Positions 1 through 6,420 of a DNA stretch of 13,492 bases are shown here, one piece after another (position 1 is the stretch's first letter; the number at the start of each line of letters is the position of its first letter). Position numbers and translations under genes: made by a program. Below the pieces are notes generated by a model. It made no database searches, was not told where the DNA came from, and was given only the letters and a program-made list of their open reading frames with translations. Origin of the DNA: an uncultured Collinsella sp. (lineage in GTDB: Bacteria; Actinomycetota; Coriobacteriia; Coriobacteriales; Coriobacteriaceae); the NCBI GenBank assembly GCA_902494715.1, contig CABUUJ010000058.1, forward strand, positions 1 to 13,492. The letters are read 5' to 3'.

Positions 1-8
1 ATTCGATC

Positions 9-195
9 TGCGGATTGTTTTCAGGGGAAGCCCCAAGGGGACCTGCGCAGCCTCGACAGGATAGTCGCATTCGCTGATTTAATCTTGTGCTCCAACGGAG
101 CCACAGACGAGAGGCGTTCGCGCTGCGGAATAATTTTGAGGGGAACACCCCGACCATCCCTGCGTTTACCTTGCTGAGGATGTCTACAGGGACCC
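9..195. repeat. Two diverged copies of a short hairpin-bearing repeat
   Basis: Two units begin with CTGCGGA, at 9 and at 123, 114 bases apart. Each continues through a T-rich stretch into a GGGGAA-type hairpin: GGGG-AAG-CCCC at 24-34 and GGGG-AACA-CCCC at 140-151, then CCTGCG a little further on. The similarity is visible by eye but degenerate after about 45 bases. The stretch from 1 to 300 otherwise holds no gene I can support. A 62-codon ATG frame (87-275) crosses the second copy but has no convincing ribosome binding site and an unlikely composition. The repeat may be a dispersed intergenic element of the genome or the decayed tail of an upstream gene. I do not recognise it with certainty. 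Confidence 0.4.
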
Positions 196-300
196 ACGCT
201 TTGAAGGGGCGCCGGGCAGATAGGGGCTTTTTAGGTTACATAATAAACTGTTTATCTATGCTACTATTTAACTAGGCATCGCAGTATGGAGGTGGTCAAA

Positions 301-816
301 GTGTTACGCACACTCAAAGCTTCGTTTTTCCTCTCGATACTTTTGATATTACCGATATGTTTCTCGTTTAGCCCTTCGACTGCTTATGCTGCAGAAAGCG
401 ATGCTGTCGCAATTTCTGGCGCAACCCAAGATTTTGATTTAACGAAAGGTCCCGAGCAGTCTCATCAAATCAAGCTTAAGGATGGGACCGTTGCAGTAAT
501 AGGAATTAAAAAAACCAATGAACCCAGCCTGATATGGGACAGTTACTACAACAACGCATCTGGAACTTGGACTATCTATTACAACAGTCCTTTTATTTAT
601 CGCGAATTCAAGATCAAGATAGCGAACTCGCTCATTACCAGCGCTTGGGGACAAAACTATACGACTATCGGCTGTACGGTAACTAACGAGTCCTTTATAT
701 GGAACTCGAAACAGGCGACATATCGACTCAACTATGAATCGATGGGGATGACGTCCGGTATCGCCGTGTTGCAAGCGACCATGGAAGGCAGCACGCTCCA
801 CACCTATGCAAACTAG
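301..816 (+). CDS. Secreted DUF5626-like protein
   Basis: This is a small exported protein of about 171 residues and unknown function. Residues 1-30 form a signal peptide: basic start (R3, K6), hydrophobic core at about 8-22, and an AYA cleavage motif before AES. The mature part is rich in beta-forming residues. From memory it follows the DUF5626 pattern: DFDLTKG near the start, a WTIYYNSP strand, then KIANSLITSAWG, and a C-terminal TSGIAVLQATMEG. I chose the GTG at 301 because GGAGG at 288-292 sits 8 bases before it; the ATG at 286 would place that ribosome binding site inside the gene. There is one cysteine in the mature protein and no lipobox. Base composition is AT-richer than the housekeeping genes. 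The 34-residue membrane peptide gene follows 24 bases later, so the two are probably co-transcribed. The family match needs a profile search. Confidence 0.75.
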   Translation: MLRTLKASFFLSILLILPICFSFSPSTAYAAESDAVAISGATQDFDLTKGPEQSHQIKLKDGTVAVIGIKKTNEPSLIWDSYYNNASGTWTIYYNSPFIYREFKIKIANSLITSAWGQNYTTIGCTVTNESFIWNSKQATYRLNYESMGMTSGIAVLQATMEGSTLHTYAN

Positions 817-840
817 ACTCACATCAATTGAGGAAGTTCA

Positions 841-945
841 ATGATCCCAATTCCTGCACGCTCAGACATTATGATCGCTCTCGTTTGGATTCTCGTCGGA
901 GTGCTTATTTGGCGTATCTGCAAATGGGTTAAAAACAAGAAATAG
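841..945 (+). CDS. 34-residue single-pass membrane micropeptide
   Basis: This short ORF starts at ATG 841 and ends at TAG 945. A GAGGAAG-type ribosome binding site at 830-836 lies at normal distance from the start. The peptide has a short polar N-terminus (IPIPARSD), one hydrophobic segment from about residue 10 to 27 (ALVWILVGVLIW at its core), and a strongly basic tail (KWVKNKK). This suggests a single membrane helix with the tail in the cytoplasm. It begins 24 bases after the secreted DUF5626-like gene and ends 35 bases before a terminator hairpin, so it looks like the second cistron of a two-gene transcript. No family is recognised. It could be an accessory or protective partner of the secreted protein, but that is only suggested by position. 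Confidence 0.6.
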   Translation: MIPIPARSDIMIALVWILVGVLIWRICKWVKNKK

Positions 946-959
946 TTGATAAAACGTAT

Positions 960-1085
960 ATGCCATTTATGCGATGCTTGGGGCCGTTAAATCGGCCCCT
1001 ATTTCTATAGCTTTTCAAGCAGCAGTCACCCATTTGGAAGTCGCAATGCCATTCATACGATTTCGGCCCTTTAAGCCGCTATCTA
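960..1085. repeat. Degenerate direct repeat around the terminator
   Basis: ATGCCATTTATGCGAT at 960-975 recurs as ATGCCATTCATACGAT at 1046-1061, with 14 of 16 bases the same. Both copies continue into a GGCC-(T/A)TTAA-type segment. The second copy lacks the long GC stem of the first. This may be a decayed duplication of the terminator region. Bases 1016-1147 hold nothing else that I can identify. Confidence 0.3.
980..1015 (+). terminator. Rho-independent terminator after the small two-gene unit
   Basis: A perfect 7-bp stem GGGGCCG (980-986) and CGGCCCC (993-999) encloses a 6-base loop, followed by a T-rich but interrupted tract (TATTTCTATAGCTTTT). The opposite strand lacks a T tract, so this serves the plus-strand transcript that carries the secreted protein and the micropeptide. 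Confidence 0.6.
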
Positions 1086-1147
1086 TTGGTAGGGACTCTT
1101 GCTGGTAAGGAGCGCTTACTAGATACAAACCTTGGCAATATATTGGT

Positions 1148-1846
1148 TTAGGCGGCGCTGGTTTCTTTGTATTCGAAGACTGGCTCTAGGAGATCTTCGA
1201 TGTTGCAGTGGAGGGCTTTTGCTATGGCTCTTACGCTTGTTACCGAAGCTTCATTGATGTTTCTCTGGCGCTGCTCGTACATTTGGATTGAGCGGAGTGA
1301 CACACCCGATTCGTATGCTAGGTCTTGTTGGGTTTTCTTAAGCTTCTTTCTTGCTAACGCAAGTTTGGTTTGCCTGGACGCTTTTTTCGCCATATCGCAG
1401 ACGAGGCGAGCCACGCGCTCCTCCGAGGCTTCGTGCCAGGGATAGTACAGACTGCGCAGTGCGTCAAACGGAACGACATGCAGCAGGTCTTCGAAAGACT
1501 CCCCTAAACGCCACTGCAGATATGCCAGTATCCAGCCTGTCCAATACTCTGGCGTCTTCTCAAAACGATAGGTGCGATCCGGTATAGACCCGCTCTGATA
1601 GCCGGACCTTTCAGCGATAAGCGCGAACAGCTCAACGCCCGATTTTCCCGATACGACCCATGCGTTGCCGCGTTCGAACTCGCGAGCTACGCCGCTCAGG
1701 CAAAAGAGTTCAGCAACTTCCGATCCTTCTGCTCCATAATCGTTAACGGCATAGTCAAAGCAGTCGCCGAGGTTGTTCATTGCATCCTCGAGGTAGTAGA
1801 CGGGGTATGTCCTACTCGGCCCACAATCCGTTAACTCTTGGATCAT
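1148..1846 (-). CDS. XRE-family helix-turn-helix protein, probable antitoxin/repressor
   Basis: The protein has 232 residues. A C-terminal XRE helix-turn-helix covers about residues 160-222 (TQQDLAYESGVSLRSIQMYE as the two helices, ending in a typical NIEDLLEP). The N-terminal 140 residues belong to a type I remember as the usual companion of DUF3990 genes, with YLEDAMNNLGDCFDYAVND, then PEYWTGWILAYLQW and a YYPWHEASEE segment. The start at 1846 is backed by GGGAGGG upstream at a workable distance, even though this makes the gene overlap the end of the DUF3990 gene by 35 bases. That overlap points to translational coupling. By analogy with HigBA-like modules, where the toxin comes first and an XRE antitoxin second, I infer that this protein binds the operator palindromes at 2514-2560 and neutralises its partner. 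Neither activity is shown by the sequence. Confidence 0.85.
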   Translation of the reverse strand: MIQELTDCGPSRTYPVYYLEDAMNNLGDCFDYAVNDYGAEGSEVAELFCLSGVAREFERGNAWVVSGKSGVELFALIAERSGYQSGSIPDRTYRFEKTPEYWTGWILAYLQWRLGESFEDLLHVVPFDALRSLYYPWHEASEERVARLVCDMAKKASRQTKLALARKKLKKTQQDLAYESGVSLRSIQMYEQRQRNINEASVTSVRAIAKALHCNIEDLLEPVFEYKETSAA

Positions 1847-2495
1847 TTAAATCAACCCTCCCTGCCATCAAATCCCTAATGTCAACACCATCAGAGTCAA
1901 ATCCGTTTACCGTATCCAGGTACTTACGTCGAGCGTTCTGTTCTCGCTCAAATCGTTTGGGATAAAACTCAGCTCCCGAGGCCTGTTTCCAATCGCGGAA
2001 CCTGATCGCCGAGAACGCGCGCTCACTCATAAGCGCATATTGAATGCCCAAATCGCCCAAACGCATAATGCGCTGCAATTGCCTGAGCGAAATCATGCCG
2101 TTGACAAACTGTCTTGCAAACGAGAAATAAGAATCGTCTGCACGATAGCCTCGAATAACGTCATAAGGAGATGTATCAATTAAGCAGTTATCAAGTAGAT
2201 AGCGAAGCCCCTCGCGCGCTACTGGCGTTGAAACATTGAACTCTCTGTTATTCGCCAGAATTGCAAGCCAGTTGAGAATCGAGAACTCACCTGATTCCAA
2301 ATCCAAAATCGCAAGGCCATCTAAATCAAGCTCATATCGATTGGCAACGCCATCAGACTCAGTCCGGCACGCCCATTCCATTGCCATTTCCTCATGCGGC
2401 GTGCAATAAAACCCGCGCCCATAGTCATTGAATTGCCTACATTTATCCAACGATGGATGCTCGACAACCACGTCCGATCCGTGCCATAACTCCAT
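1812..2495 (-). CDS. DUF3990 protein, ADP-ribosyltransferase-like probable toxin
   Basis: The protein has 227 residues when started at ATG 2495, which has GGAGG at 2501-2505 five bases upstream; a TTG at 2507 would put that site inside the gene. Family hallmarks are in order: LWHGSD at 3-8, DYGRGFYCT at 24-32, RADDSYFSFARQF at 118-130, then LGDLGIQYALMSERAFSAIRF at about 146-166. DUF3990 is placed in the ADP-ribosyltransferase fold clan. The conserved His of HGS and the aromatic residues of GRGFY are the likely NAD-binding features. It is the first gene of a two-gene unit and overlaps the XRE gene by 35 bases. In many genomes a small DUF3791 gene lies between the two; none fits here. The function as a toxin that modifies a host target is inferred. 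The gene is clearly AT-richer than the neighbouring engB. Confidence 0.82.
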   Translation of the reverse strand: MELWHGSDVVVEHPSLDKCRQFNDYGRGFYCTPHEEMAMEWACRTESDGVANRYELDLDGLAILDLESGEFSILNWLAILANNREFNVSTPVAREGLRYLLDNCLIDTSPYDVIRGYRADDSYFSFARQFVNGMISLRQLQRIMRLGDLGIQYALMSERAFSAIRFRDWKQASGAEFYPKRFEREQNARRKYLDTVNGFDSDGVDIRDLMAGRVDLNDPRVNGLWAE

Positions 2496-2510
2496 ATCGA
2501 CCTCCAAACA

Positions 2511-2560
2511 AAAATATCACCCCAGTGATAGTGTACCAACAACTATCACTGGGGTGATAT
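2511..2560 (-). promoter_or_regulatory. Perfect 19-bp inverted repeat with nested operators, upstream of the DUF3990/XRE pair
   Basis: The arms at 2514-2532 and 2542-2560 are exact reverse complements (ATATCACCCCAGTGATAGT on the left), separated by 9 bases. Each arm is itself a palindrome, TATCAC-N4-GTGATA (2515-2530 and 2544-2559), giving four TATCAC half-sites. This is the layout expected of a cooperative operator for the dimeric XRE protein encoded two genes downstream. On the minus strand the stem is followed by T-rich TTTTTGTTT, so it would also fold as a terminator for engB. Candidate promoter boxes within it (minus strand TTGTTG at 2537-2542 and TGATAT at 2514-2519, 17 bp apart) are weak. 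A further candidate -35, TTGGCA, lies upstream near 2580-2586. Confidence 0.75.
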
Positions 2561-2596
2561 AGATAGATGCAAACTATTGCCTGCCAAGAGCCCTTA

Positions 2597-3187
2597 CTAG
2601 AGGCAAGCCTCGGCGATGCGCTTTTTGAGTTCGTCGATGCCGGTACCGGTCTGGGAGCTTGTGATGATCACGTTTTCGGCCGGGACGTTGAGCTGCTTTT
2701 TGATGGCTGCTGCCTGGCGGGCCTGCTGGGTGCGGCTGAGTTTGTCTGCTTTGGTGAGGCAGACGATAAAGTTGAACTCGTTGCCCTGCAGGTAGTCGAT
2801 CATGTCATGGTCGAGTTTGCTCGGGTCGTGACGAATATCCACCAGCGACACGACCAGGTTAAAGCTGCGCTCCGAGTCGAAGAAGTCGCCGATAAGTTCT
2901 GCCCAGCGGTCACGCTCGGCCTTGGAACGACGGGCGAAGCCATAGCCCGGCAGGTCGACGAAGTGCACGTCGTCGGCCTCGAAGAAGTTGATGTTGCTCG
3001 TCTTGCCCGGTGTGCTCGAAACCTTCACCAGGTTCTTGCGGCCAAAGAGTTTGTTCATGATCGACGACTTGCCCACGTTGGAGCGGCCGACGAAGCTCAC
3101 CTCGGGGCAGGTGGACTCGGGAATCTGCGAAACCTTGCCATAGCTGGCAACGAACTTGGCAAGCTGGTAGTTAATGGAATCGGCCAT
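2597..3187 (-). CDS. engB: EngB/YihA/YsxC ribosome-biogenesis GTP-binding protein
   Basis: This essential-type GTPase assists assembly of the large ribosomal subunit. It has 196 residues, the usual size for the family. All GTPase motifs are visible: G1 GRSNVGKS at 34-41, the G2 region TPGKT at 59-63, G3 DLPGYG at 78-83, G4 TKAD at 145-148, and G5 in SSQTGTGI around 177-184. The start at ATG 3187 has AAGGAG at 3193-3198 five bases upstream. The open frame runs further upstream, but those residues are not family-like. The gene follows the MTA/SAH nucleosidase gene by 38 bases and is probably co-transcribed with it. A short GAGGC-TT-GCCTC palindrome lies at its 3' end. Confidence 0.96.
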   Translation of the reverse strand: MADSINYQLAKFVASYGKVSQIPESTCPEVSFVGRSNVGKSSIMNKLFGRKNLVKVSSTPGKTSNINFFEADDVHFVDLPGYGFARRSKAERDRWAELIGDFFDSERSFNLVVSLVDIRHDPSKLDHDMIDYLQGNEFNFIVCLTKADKLSRTQQARQAAAIKKQLNVPAENVIITSSQTGTGIDELKKRIAEACL

Positions 3188-3225
3188 GGACACTCCTTGG
3201 TCGTAGGTTCTTACAAAAGAGCGCG

Positions 3226-3966
3226 CTAATAGATAGCAGCGATACGGCGAACGATATCGAGTGTAATGCCACTCGCGGTACGGGCATACTCGAACAGGTC
3301 GAACTCGCGGTCGCAAATCGCATCGTACGCCTCATCACAATTATCGCTGATAGCGCGCAGCACCAGGCAATCGACACCATTTTTAGTTGCGACATGGGCA
3401 ATCGCCGCGCCCTCCATGCCGACACAATCGGCATGCGTCGCCTCGATAGCGTCGTTGCGCATGGCGGCGCCCGTTACAAAGCGGTTGCCCGTGGCAATCG
3501 TGCCGACGAGGAACTGCTTTGCACCCTCGTTCGAGGCGGCTGCATCTGTGGAAGCGTTGACAAAGCCACGCTCAGCAAGCACATCGGCAGCAATATCGAC
3601 CAGCGCAGGCGTCGAGCCAAACTCCTCGAGCCCCGGTGCAGACTCGGCAATAAGCGCGGTATCGGTATCCAGATAGCGCAGGCGTTTGCCGATGACCACG
3701 TCGTCGATATGAAGCTTGGGGTTCAAACCGCCCGCGATACCCGAAAGCACAACTGCCTGTGGAGCATACTTGCTAATGAGGTGCTGCGTCGCAGCAGCGG
3801 CGTTCACCGTGCCCATGCCCGCGGTCGTGGCGACAAGCGTCAGGCCGTCGAACTCACCGCTCACAACGTTCAAGCCTGCCTCCTGTGCCTCGCAAACGTC
3901 GCTCAGCTCTTCCTTAATCTGCATGATCTCTTTTTCGAGTGCGCCGATAATCGCGATGGTAGCCAT
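3226..3966 (-). CDS. mtnN: 5'-methylthioadenosine/S-adenosylhomocysteine nucleosidase
   Basis: The enzyme hydrolyses MTA and SAH (and 5'-deoxyadenosine) to adenine plus the thioribose, clearing by-products of SAM-dependent reactions. The window also encodes a radical SAM enzyme, which generates 5'-deoxyadenosine. The protein has 246 residues, close to the family's usual 230. It opens with MATIAIIGALEKEI, where E13 matches the catalytic Glu12 of the E. coli enzyme. It has GIAGGLNPKLHIDDVVIG at about 76-93, the ribose-binding MEG at 184-186, and the catalytic Asp208 in RAISDN. I chose ATG 3966 over TTG 3978 because the extra residues (MGNG) precede the conserved first strand. The ribosome binding site is weak (GGGGAA). 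An engB gene follows 38 bases downstream. Confidence 0.95.
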   Translation of the reverse strand: MATIAIIGALEKEIMQIKEELSDVCEAQEAGLNVVSGEFDGLTLVATTAGMGTVNAAAATQHLISKYAPQAVVLSGIAGGLNPKLHIDDVVIGKRLRYLDTDTALIAESAPGLEEFGSTPALVDIAADVLAERGFVNASTDAAASNEGAKQFLVGTIATGNRFVTGAAMRNDAIEATHADCVGMEGAAIAHVATKNGVDCLVLRAISDNCDEAYDAICDREFDLFEYARTASGITLDIVRRIAAIY

Positions 3967-4020
3967 GCCATTCCCCAAACCTATACGAAATTCTCAACCA
4001 CGGTATGGTACCAGCATTTT

Positions 4021-4037
4021 GTTTGACCTCGTCAAAC
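4021..4037. repeat. Short perfect inverted repeat GTTTGAC-CTC-GTCAAAC
   Basis: The 7-bp arms lie between the 3' end of the serine hydrolase gene and the start of the nucleosidase gene. Neither strand has a T tract after the stem, so it is a poor intrinsic terminator. On the minus strand it contains TTGACG, a possible -35 box for the nucleosidase/engB unit, with TACCAT 19 bp on as a poor -10. It may therefore be an operator, but no regulator is identified. Confidence 0.35.
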
Positions 4038-4044
4038 GAACACG

Positions 4045-5163
4045 CTAGGCCAGCGCAGCTCGCGTATCAAACAGAGCCTTTGCAATCGCAGCCGTAACCT
4101 CGCTCGAGCGGTCGCTCCACGGCATCGATGTCATGATGCTCATGACATAGGTACGGCCATCGATGTCGATAAGGCCCGCATCGCATGTCGAAAAGCAACC
4201 ATCCTCGCTAATCCAGTCTGCCTTGTTGCGCACCAAAACCTGCTCGTCCGCAATGCCATCGCGAATAAACGAGCGCGATGTTGATGCCAAAAGGCCTGAC
4301 AACCACTGTGAAGTCTCGGTATCCGTGCTCAGATACTCGCTCATCTCGCGCCATAACCTCGCAGAAGTGCGCGGGCAGTAGGTCGGAAAATCACTCATCG
4401 GATTCAGTGCCGTTTCGTCATCAACACCCAGATTGGCAATCCAATCCTCATAGCCATCATGGTCAAACGCCGCGCGTAACGCGATAAACGAATCGTTGTC
4501 TGAGTTGACGACGGCATTCTCGATAAGGTCGCGCACCGTCTGCCAGCCCATGCTGTAACCACCATACGTGGCTAAAGGCCCATCGAGCGACACCTGCCCC
4601 GATTCGACCAACGTCTCGCAAATATAGAGCGCATACAGCGCTTTGTAGCTGCTCGCTCCATACACCTCGACATCGGCGTTATACGTCACGCCCCTACCGC
4701 TCGATAGGTCGTAGAACACTACACCCACGTCGCCCAGCTCCTGCGCCCGACACAGGGCATCCTGGAGCGAGGCAAGGCTCTCATCCTCCAAGGCAGGAGT
4801 CTTGTTATCCACCAACGAGAAGGTCCGAACGGTATCACCCGAAGGGATATCGTTGAAGTCCGCCTTCGAAAGTCTCGTCTTGAGATCTGCCGTCGACAGA
4901 GCTTGATCTGCCGACGCTTTGGACTTTGAAACCTTCTCGTTTTGCAGCTGTACCGTTGACGCATCTGGGCGCCCCGTTCGCTCCGAGGCGTAGGTTTTAG
5001 CGGTAATTCCGAGGATAATAACCGCCGACGTTAGCATCCCAATAGCGGCAATCTTCCTCACGCGGATGCGAGCGCCGGCAAGGCCACGCGAAGACGTGCC
5101 CTTCGTCTTATATCTGCTGCCATGCTGCGGCACATACTCGTCCCGCGATGCGATGTTTCGCAC
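4045..5163 (-). CDS. Membrane-anchored class A beta-lactamase-fold serine hydrolase
   Basis: The protein has about 372 residues. A basic cytoplasmic N-terminus is followed by one membrane helix (about 37-58, KIAAIGMLTSAVIILGI) and a long linker, with the catalytic domain outside the cell from about residue 125. Class A motifs are visible: S171-S-Y-K174 (SxxK), S221-D-N (SDN), and E250-T-A-L-N254, which matches the Glu166-x-x-x-Asn170 omega loop. The expected KTG is K314-A-D. I chose GTG 5163 because AGGAG at 5169-5173 stands five bases before it; the ATG at 5202 has no ribosome binding site and would lie at or upstream of the likely transcription start. It may be a true beta-lactamase, but the anchor, long linker and altered KTG fit a cell-wall peptidase or amidohydrolase equally well. 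No resistance claim can be made. Confidence 0.85.
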   Translation of the reverse strand: MRNIASRDEYVPQHGSRYKTKGTSSRGLAGARIRVRKIAAIGMLTSAVIILGITAKTYASERTGRPDASTVQLQNEKVSKSKASADQALSTADLKTRLSKADFNDIPSGDTVRTFSLVDNKTPALEDESLASLQDALCRAQELGDVGVVFYDLSSGRGVTYNADVEVYGASSYKALYALYICETLVESGQVSLDGPLATYGGYSMGWQTVRDLIENAVVNSDNDSFIALRAAFDHDGYEDWIANLGVDDETALNPMSDFPTYCPRTSARLWREMSEYLSTDTETSQWLSGLLASTSRSFIRDGIADEQVLVRNKADWISEDGCFSTCDAGLIDIDGRTYVMSIMTSMPWSDRSSEVTAAIAKALFDTRAALA

Positions 5164-5200
5164 GTGGTCTCCTGACTGCCACCGTTTATATACGAGCAGC

Positions 5201-5228
5201 ATGATACCGAGCAGGCATTTCTTTCCAA
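5201..5228 (-). promoter_or_regulatory. Candidate promoter of the serine hydrolase gene
   Basis: On the minus strand, TTGGAA (5223-5228) and TATCAT (5201-5206) are separated by 16 bp, with 4 and 5 matches of 6 to the consensus. Transcription would begin near 5195, about 30 bases before GTG 5163 and after ATG 5202. This agrees with the start chosen on ribosome-binding-site grounds. Confidence 0.4.
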
Positions 5229-5369
5229 AGATATTCAGCAGCGTTTAAGGTGCCTTTAAAGAAACCACAAGCGTATTTATCCAAATGGCACGATTCTGTT
5301 GCGCATCTCACCGCAACCCAGAGAGCAGTCTTTTCAGGACGAGGCTCTTTAGCAATCAACTAGGTGTCC

Positions 5370-5408
5370 AGGGGCACTCATTTAAGTCTGTCCCCAATGA
5401 GTGCCCTT
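5370..5408. repeat. REP-like hairpin element
   Basis: The arms AGGGGCACTCATT (5370-5382) and AATGAGTGCCCTT (5396-5408) pair over 13 bases with one mismatch and enclose a 13-base loop ending in GTCCCC. No T tract follows on either strand, so it is not a normal terminator. The GGGGACAGACTTAAAT core on the minus strand recalls palindromic repeats mobilised by REP-associated tyrosine transposases; this is an impression from memory. It lies between the 3' end of pflA and the 5' side of the serine hydrolase gene. Confidence 0.5.
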
Positions 5409-5427
5409 GGGGAACGAAAATGGCACG

Positions 5428-6246
5428 CTAGCCGATGGCGTTTTTTAGCTCCGCACGGCGCTTTTTCATACCGGCCATAACGGCATTGCGCAGCTCGGGC
5501 ATGCGCGCGGTATCCATCTGGGGCACGCCCTCGAGCTTATAGGGAATGCCCAGTTGCTCGTACTTGACGACACCCATCGTGTGATACGGCAGCATTTCCA
5601 GGCCCACCACGTTGTGCCATGGAGCGATGAGGCGACCGAGCTTCTCGCACTCCTCCGCCGTGTCGGTAATGCCCGGCACAACCACGTGGCGGATAACGAC
5701 CTTGATATTGCGACGTGCAAGCTCATCGCCAAACGCCAGGATGCGTGCGGGATCACAACCGGTCAGCTTTTTATGCTCGACCGGGTCGGCATGCTTAATA
5801 TCGAGCAGTACCATGTCGGTCTCGTTGAGCACGGCATCGAACTTCTCGGGATGCGCGGGATCGAACGCATAGCCGCAGCTATCCAAGCAGGTGTGCACAC
5901 GACCATCGTGGTTATTGTGCATGGCGTGGAACAGGTCGGCCAAAAACTCAGGCTGCAGGAGCGGCTCGCCGCCGGACACCGTAATACCACCGCTGCGGTA
6001 AAACTCATGGTTGCTCTGGAACTCGTCCATCAGGTGCTCTACGGTCACCATGGTGCCGCCGCTAACCGACCAGGTATCGGGATTGTGACAATACGCACAG
6101 CGCATGGGACAGCCCTGAACAAACACCACAAAGCGGATGCCGGGTCCGTCGACCGTTCCCATCGTCTCGATTGAATGCACGCGGCCAAGGGCAAACGCAG
6201 AGTCCTCGGGACGAGCGTCCACACCCTCAAGCGTCATTTCTGCCAT
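5428..6246 (-). CDS. pflA: Pyruvate formate-lyase activating enzyme (radical SAM)
   Basis: The enzyme uses a [4Fe-4S] cluster and SAM to install the glycyl radical on pyruvate formate-lyase, switching on the anaerobic conversion of pyruvate to acetyl-CoA and formate. The protein has 272 residues. It shows HSIETMGTVDGPGIRFVVFVQ-type opening residues, then the cluster motif C46-x3-C50-x2-C53 (CPMRCAYC), the SAM-contacting SGGEPLLQ at 91-98, and the downstream LDIKH and VVIRHVVVPG strands. The family usually begins about 20 residues before the first of these, so there is a short N-terminal extension. I chose ATG 6246; ATG 6276 and 6237 remain possible because none has a strong ribosome binding site. 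No pflB lies in the window, so it may act on a lyase encoded elsewhere or beyond the edges. A glycyl-radical activase of another subtype is less likely given the close match. Confidence 0.92.
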   Translation of the reverse strand: MAEMTLEGVDARPEDSAFALGRVHSIETMGTVDGPGIRFVVFVQGCPMRCAYCHNPDTWSVSGGTMVTVEHLMDEFQSNHEFYRSGGITVSGGEPLLQPEFLADLFHAMHNNHDGRVHTCLDSCGYAFDPAHPEKFDAVLNETDMVLLDIKHADPVEHKKLTGCDPARILAFGDELARRNIKVVIRHVVVPGITDTAEECEKLGRLIAPWHNVVGLEMLPYHTMGVVKYEQLGIPYKLEGVPQMDTARMPELRNAVMAGMKKRRAELKNAIG

Positions 6247-6420
6247 TCGCGCTACCTTGCCTCTCCTTGGATGCAATCAATTAAAATGCCAGAGCCATTC
6301 TAGCCCATGCGTTTGCGTTTAAACGTCTCGGACTAGAACGGCACGTTTTAATCTATCCCCCATCACCATGGCTGGGGGCTACGTCGAGATGTCAGGCTGG
6401 AGAACGCTCGCCTGCGGCCT

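Noticed and set aside
1..195. Possible CRISPR array from the repeated CTGCGGA units
   Set aside because: Only two diverged copies with unequal length; no regular repeats or spacers.
87..275. A 62-codon ATG frame at the left end
   Set aside because: No good ribosome binding site, a composition unlike real proteins, and it runs through the hairpin repeat, which is open in several frames.
439..822. 127-codon minus-strand frame opposite the secreted protein
   Set aside because: Shadow of the plus-strand gene, which has a signal peptide, a ribosome binding site and a family-like sequence.
2567..3229. 220-codon plus-strand frame over engB
   Set aside because: Antisense shadow of a gene with every GTPase motif; similar long antisense frames over degV, the PTS and the GH32 genes are rejected for the same reason.
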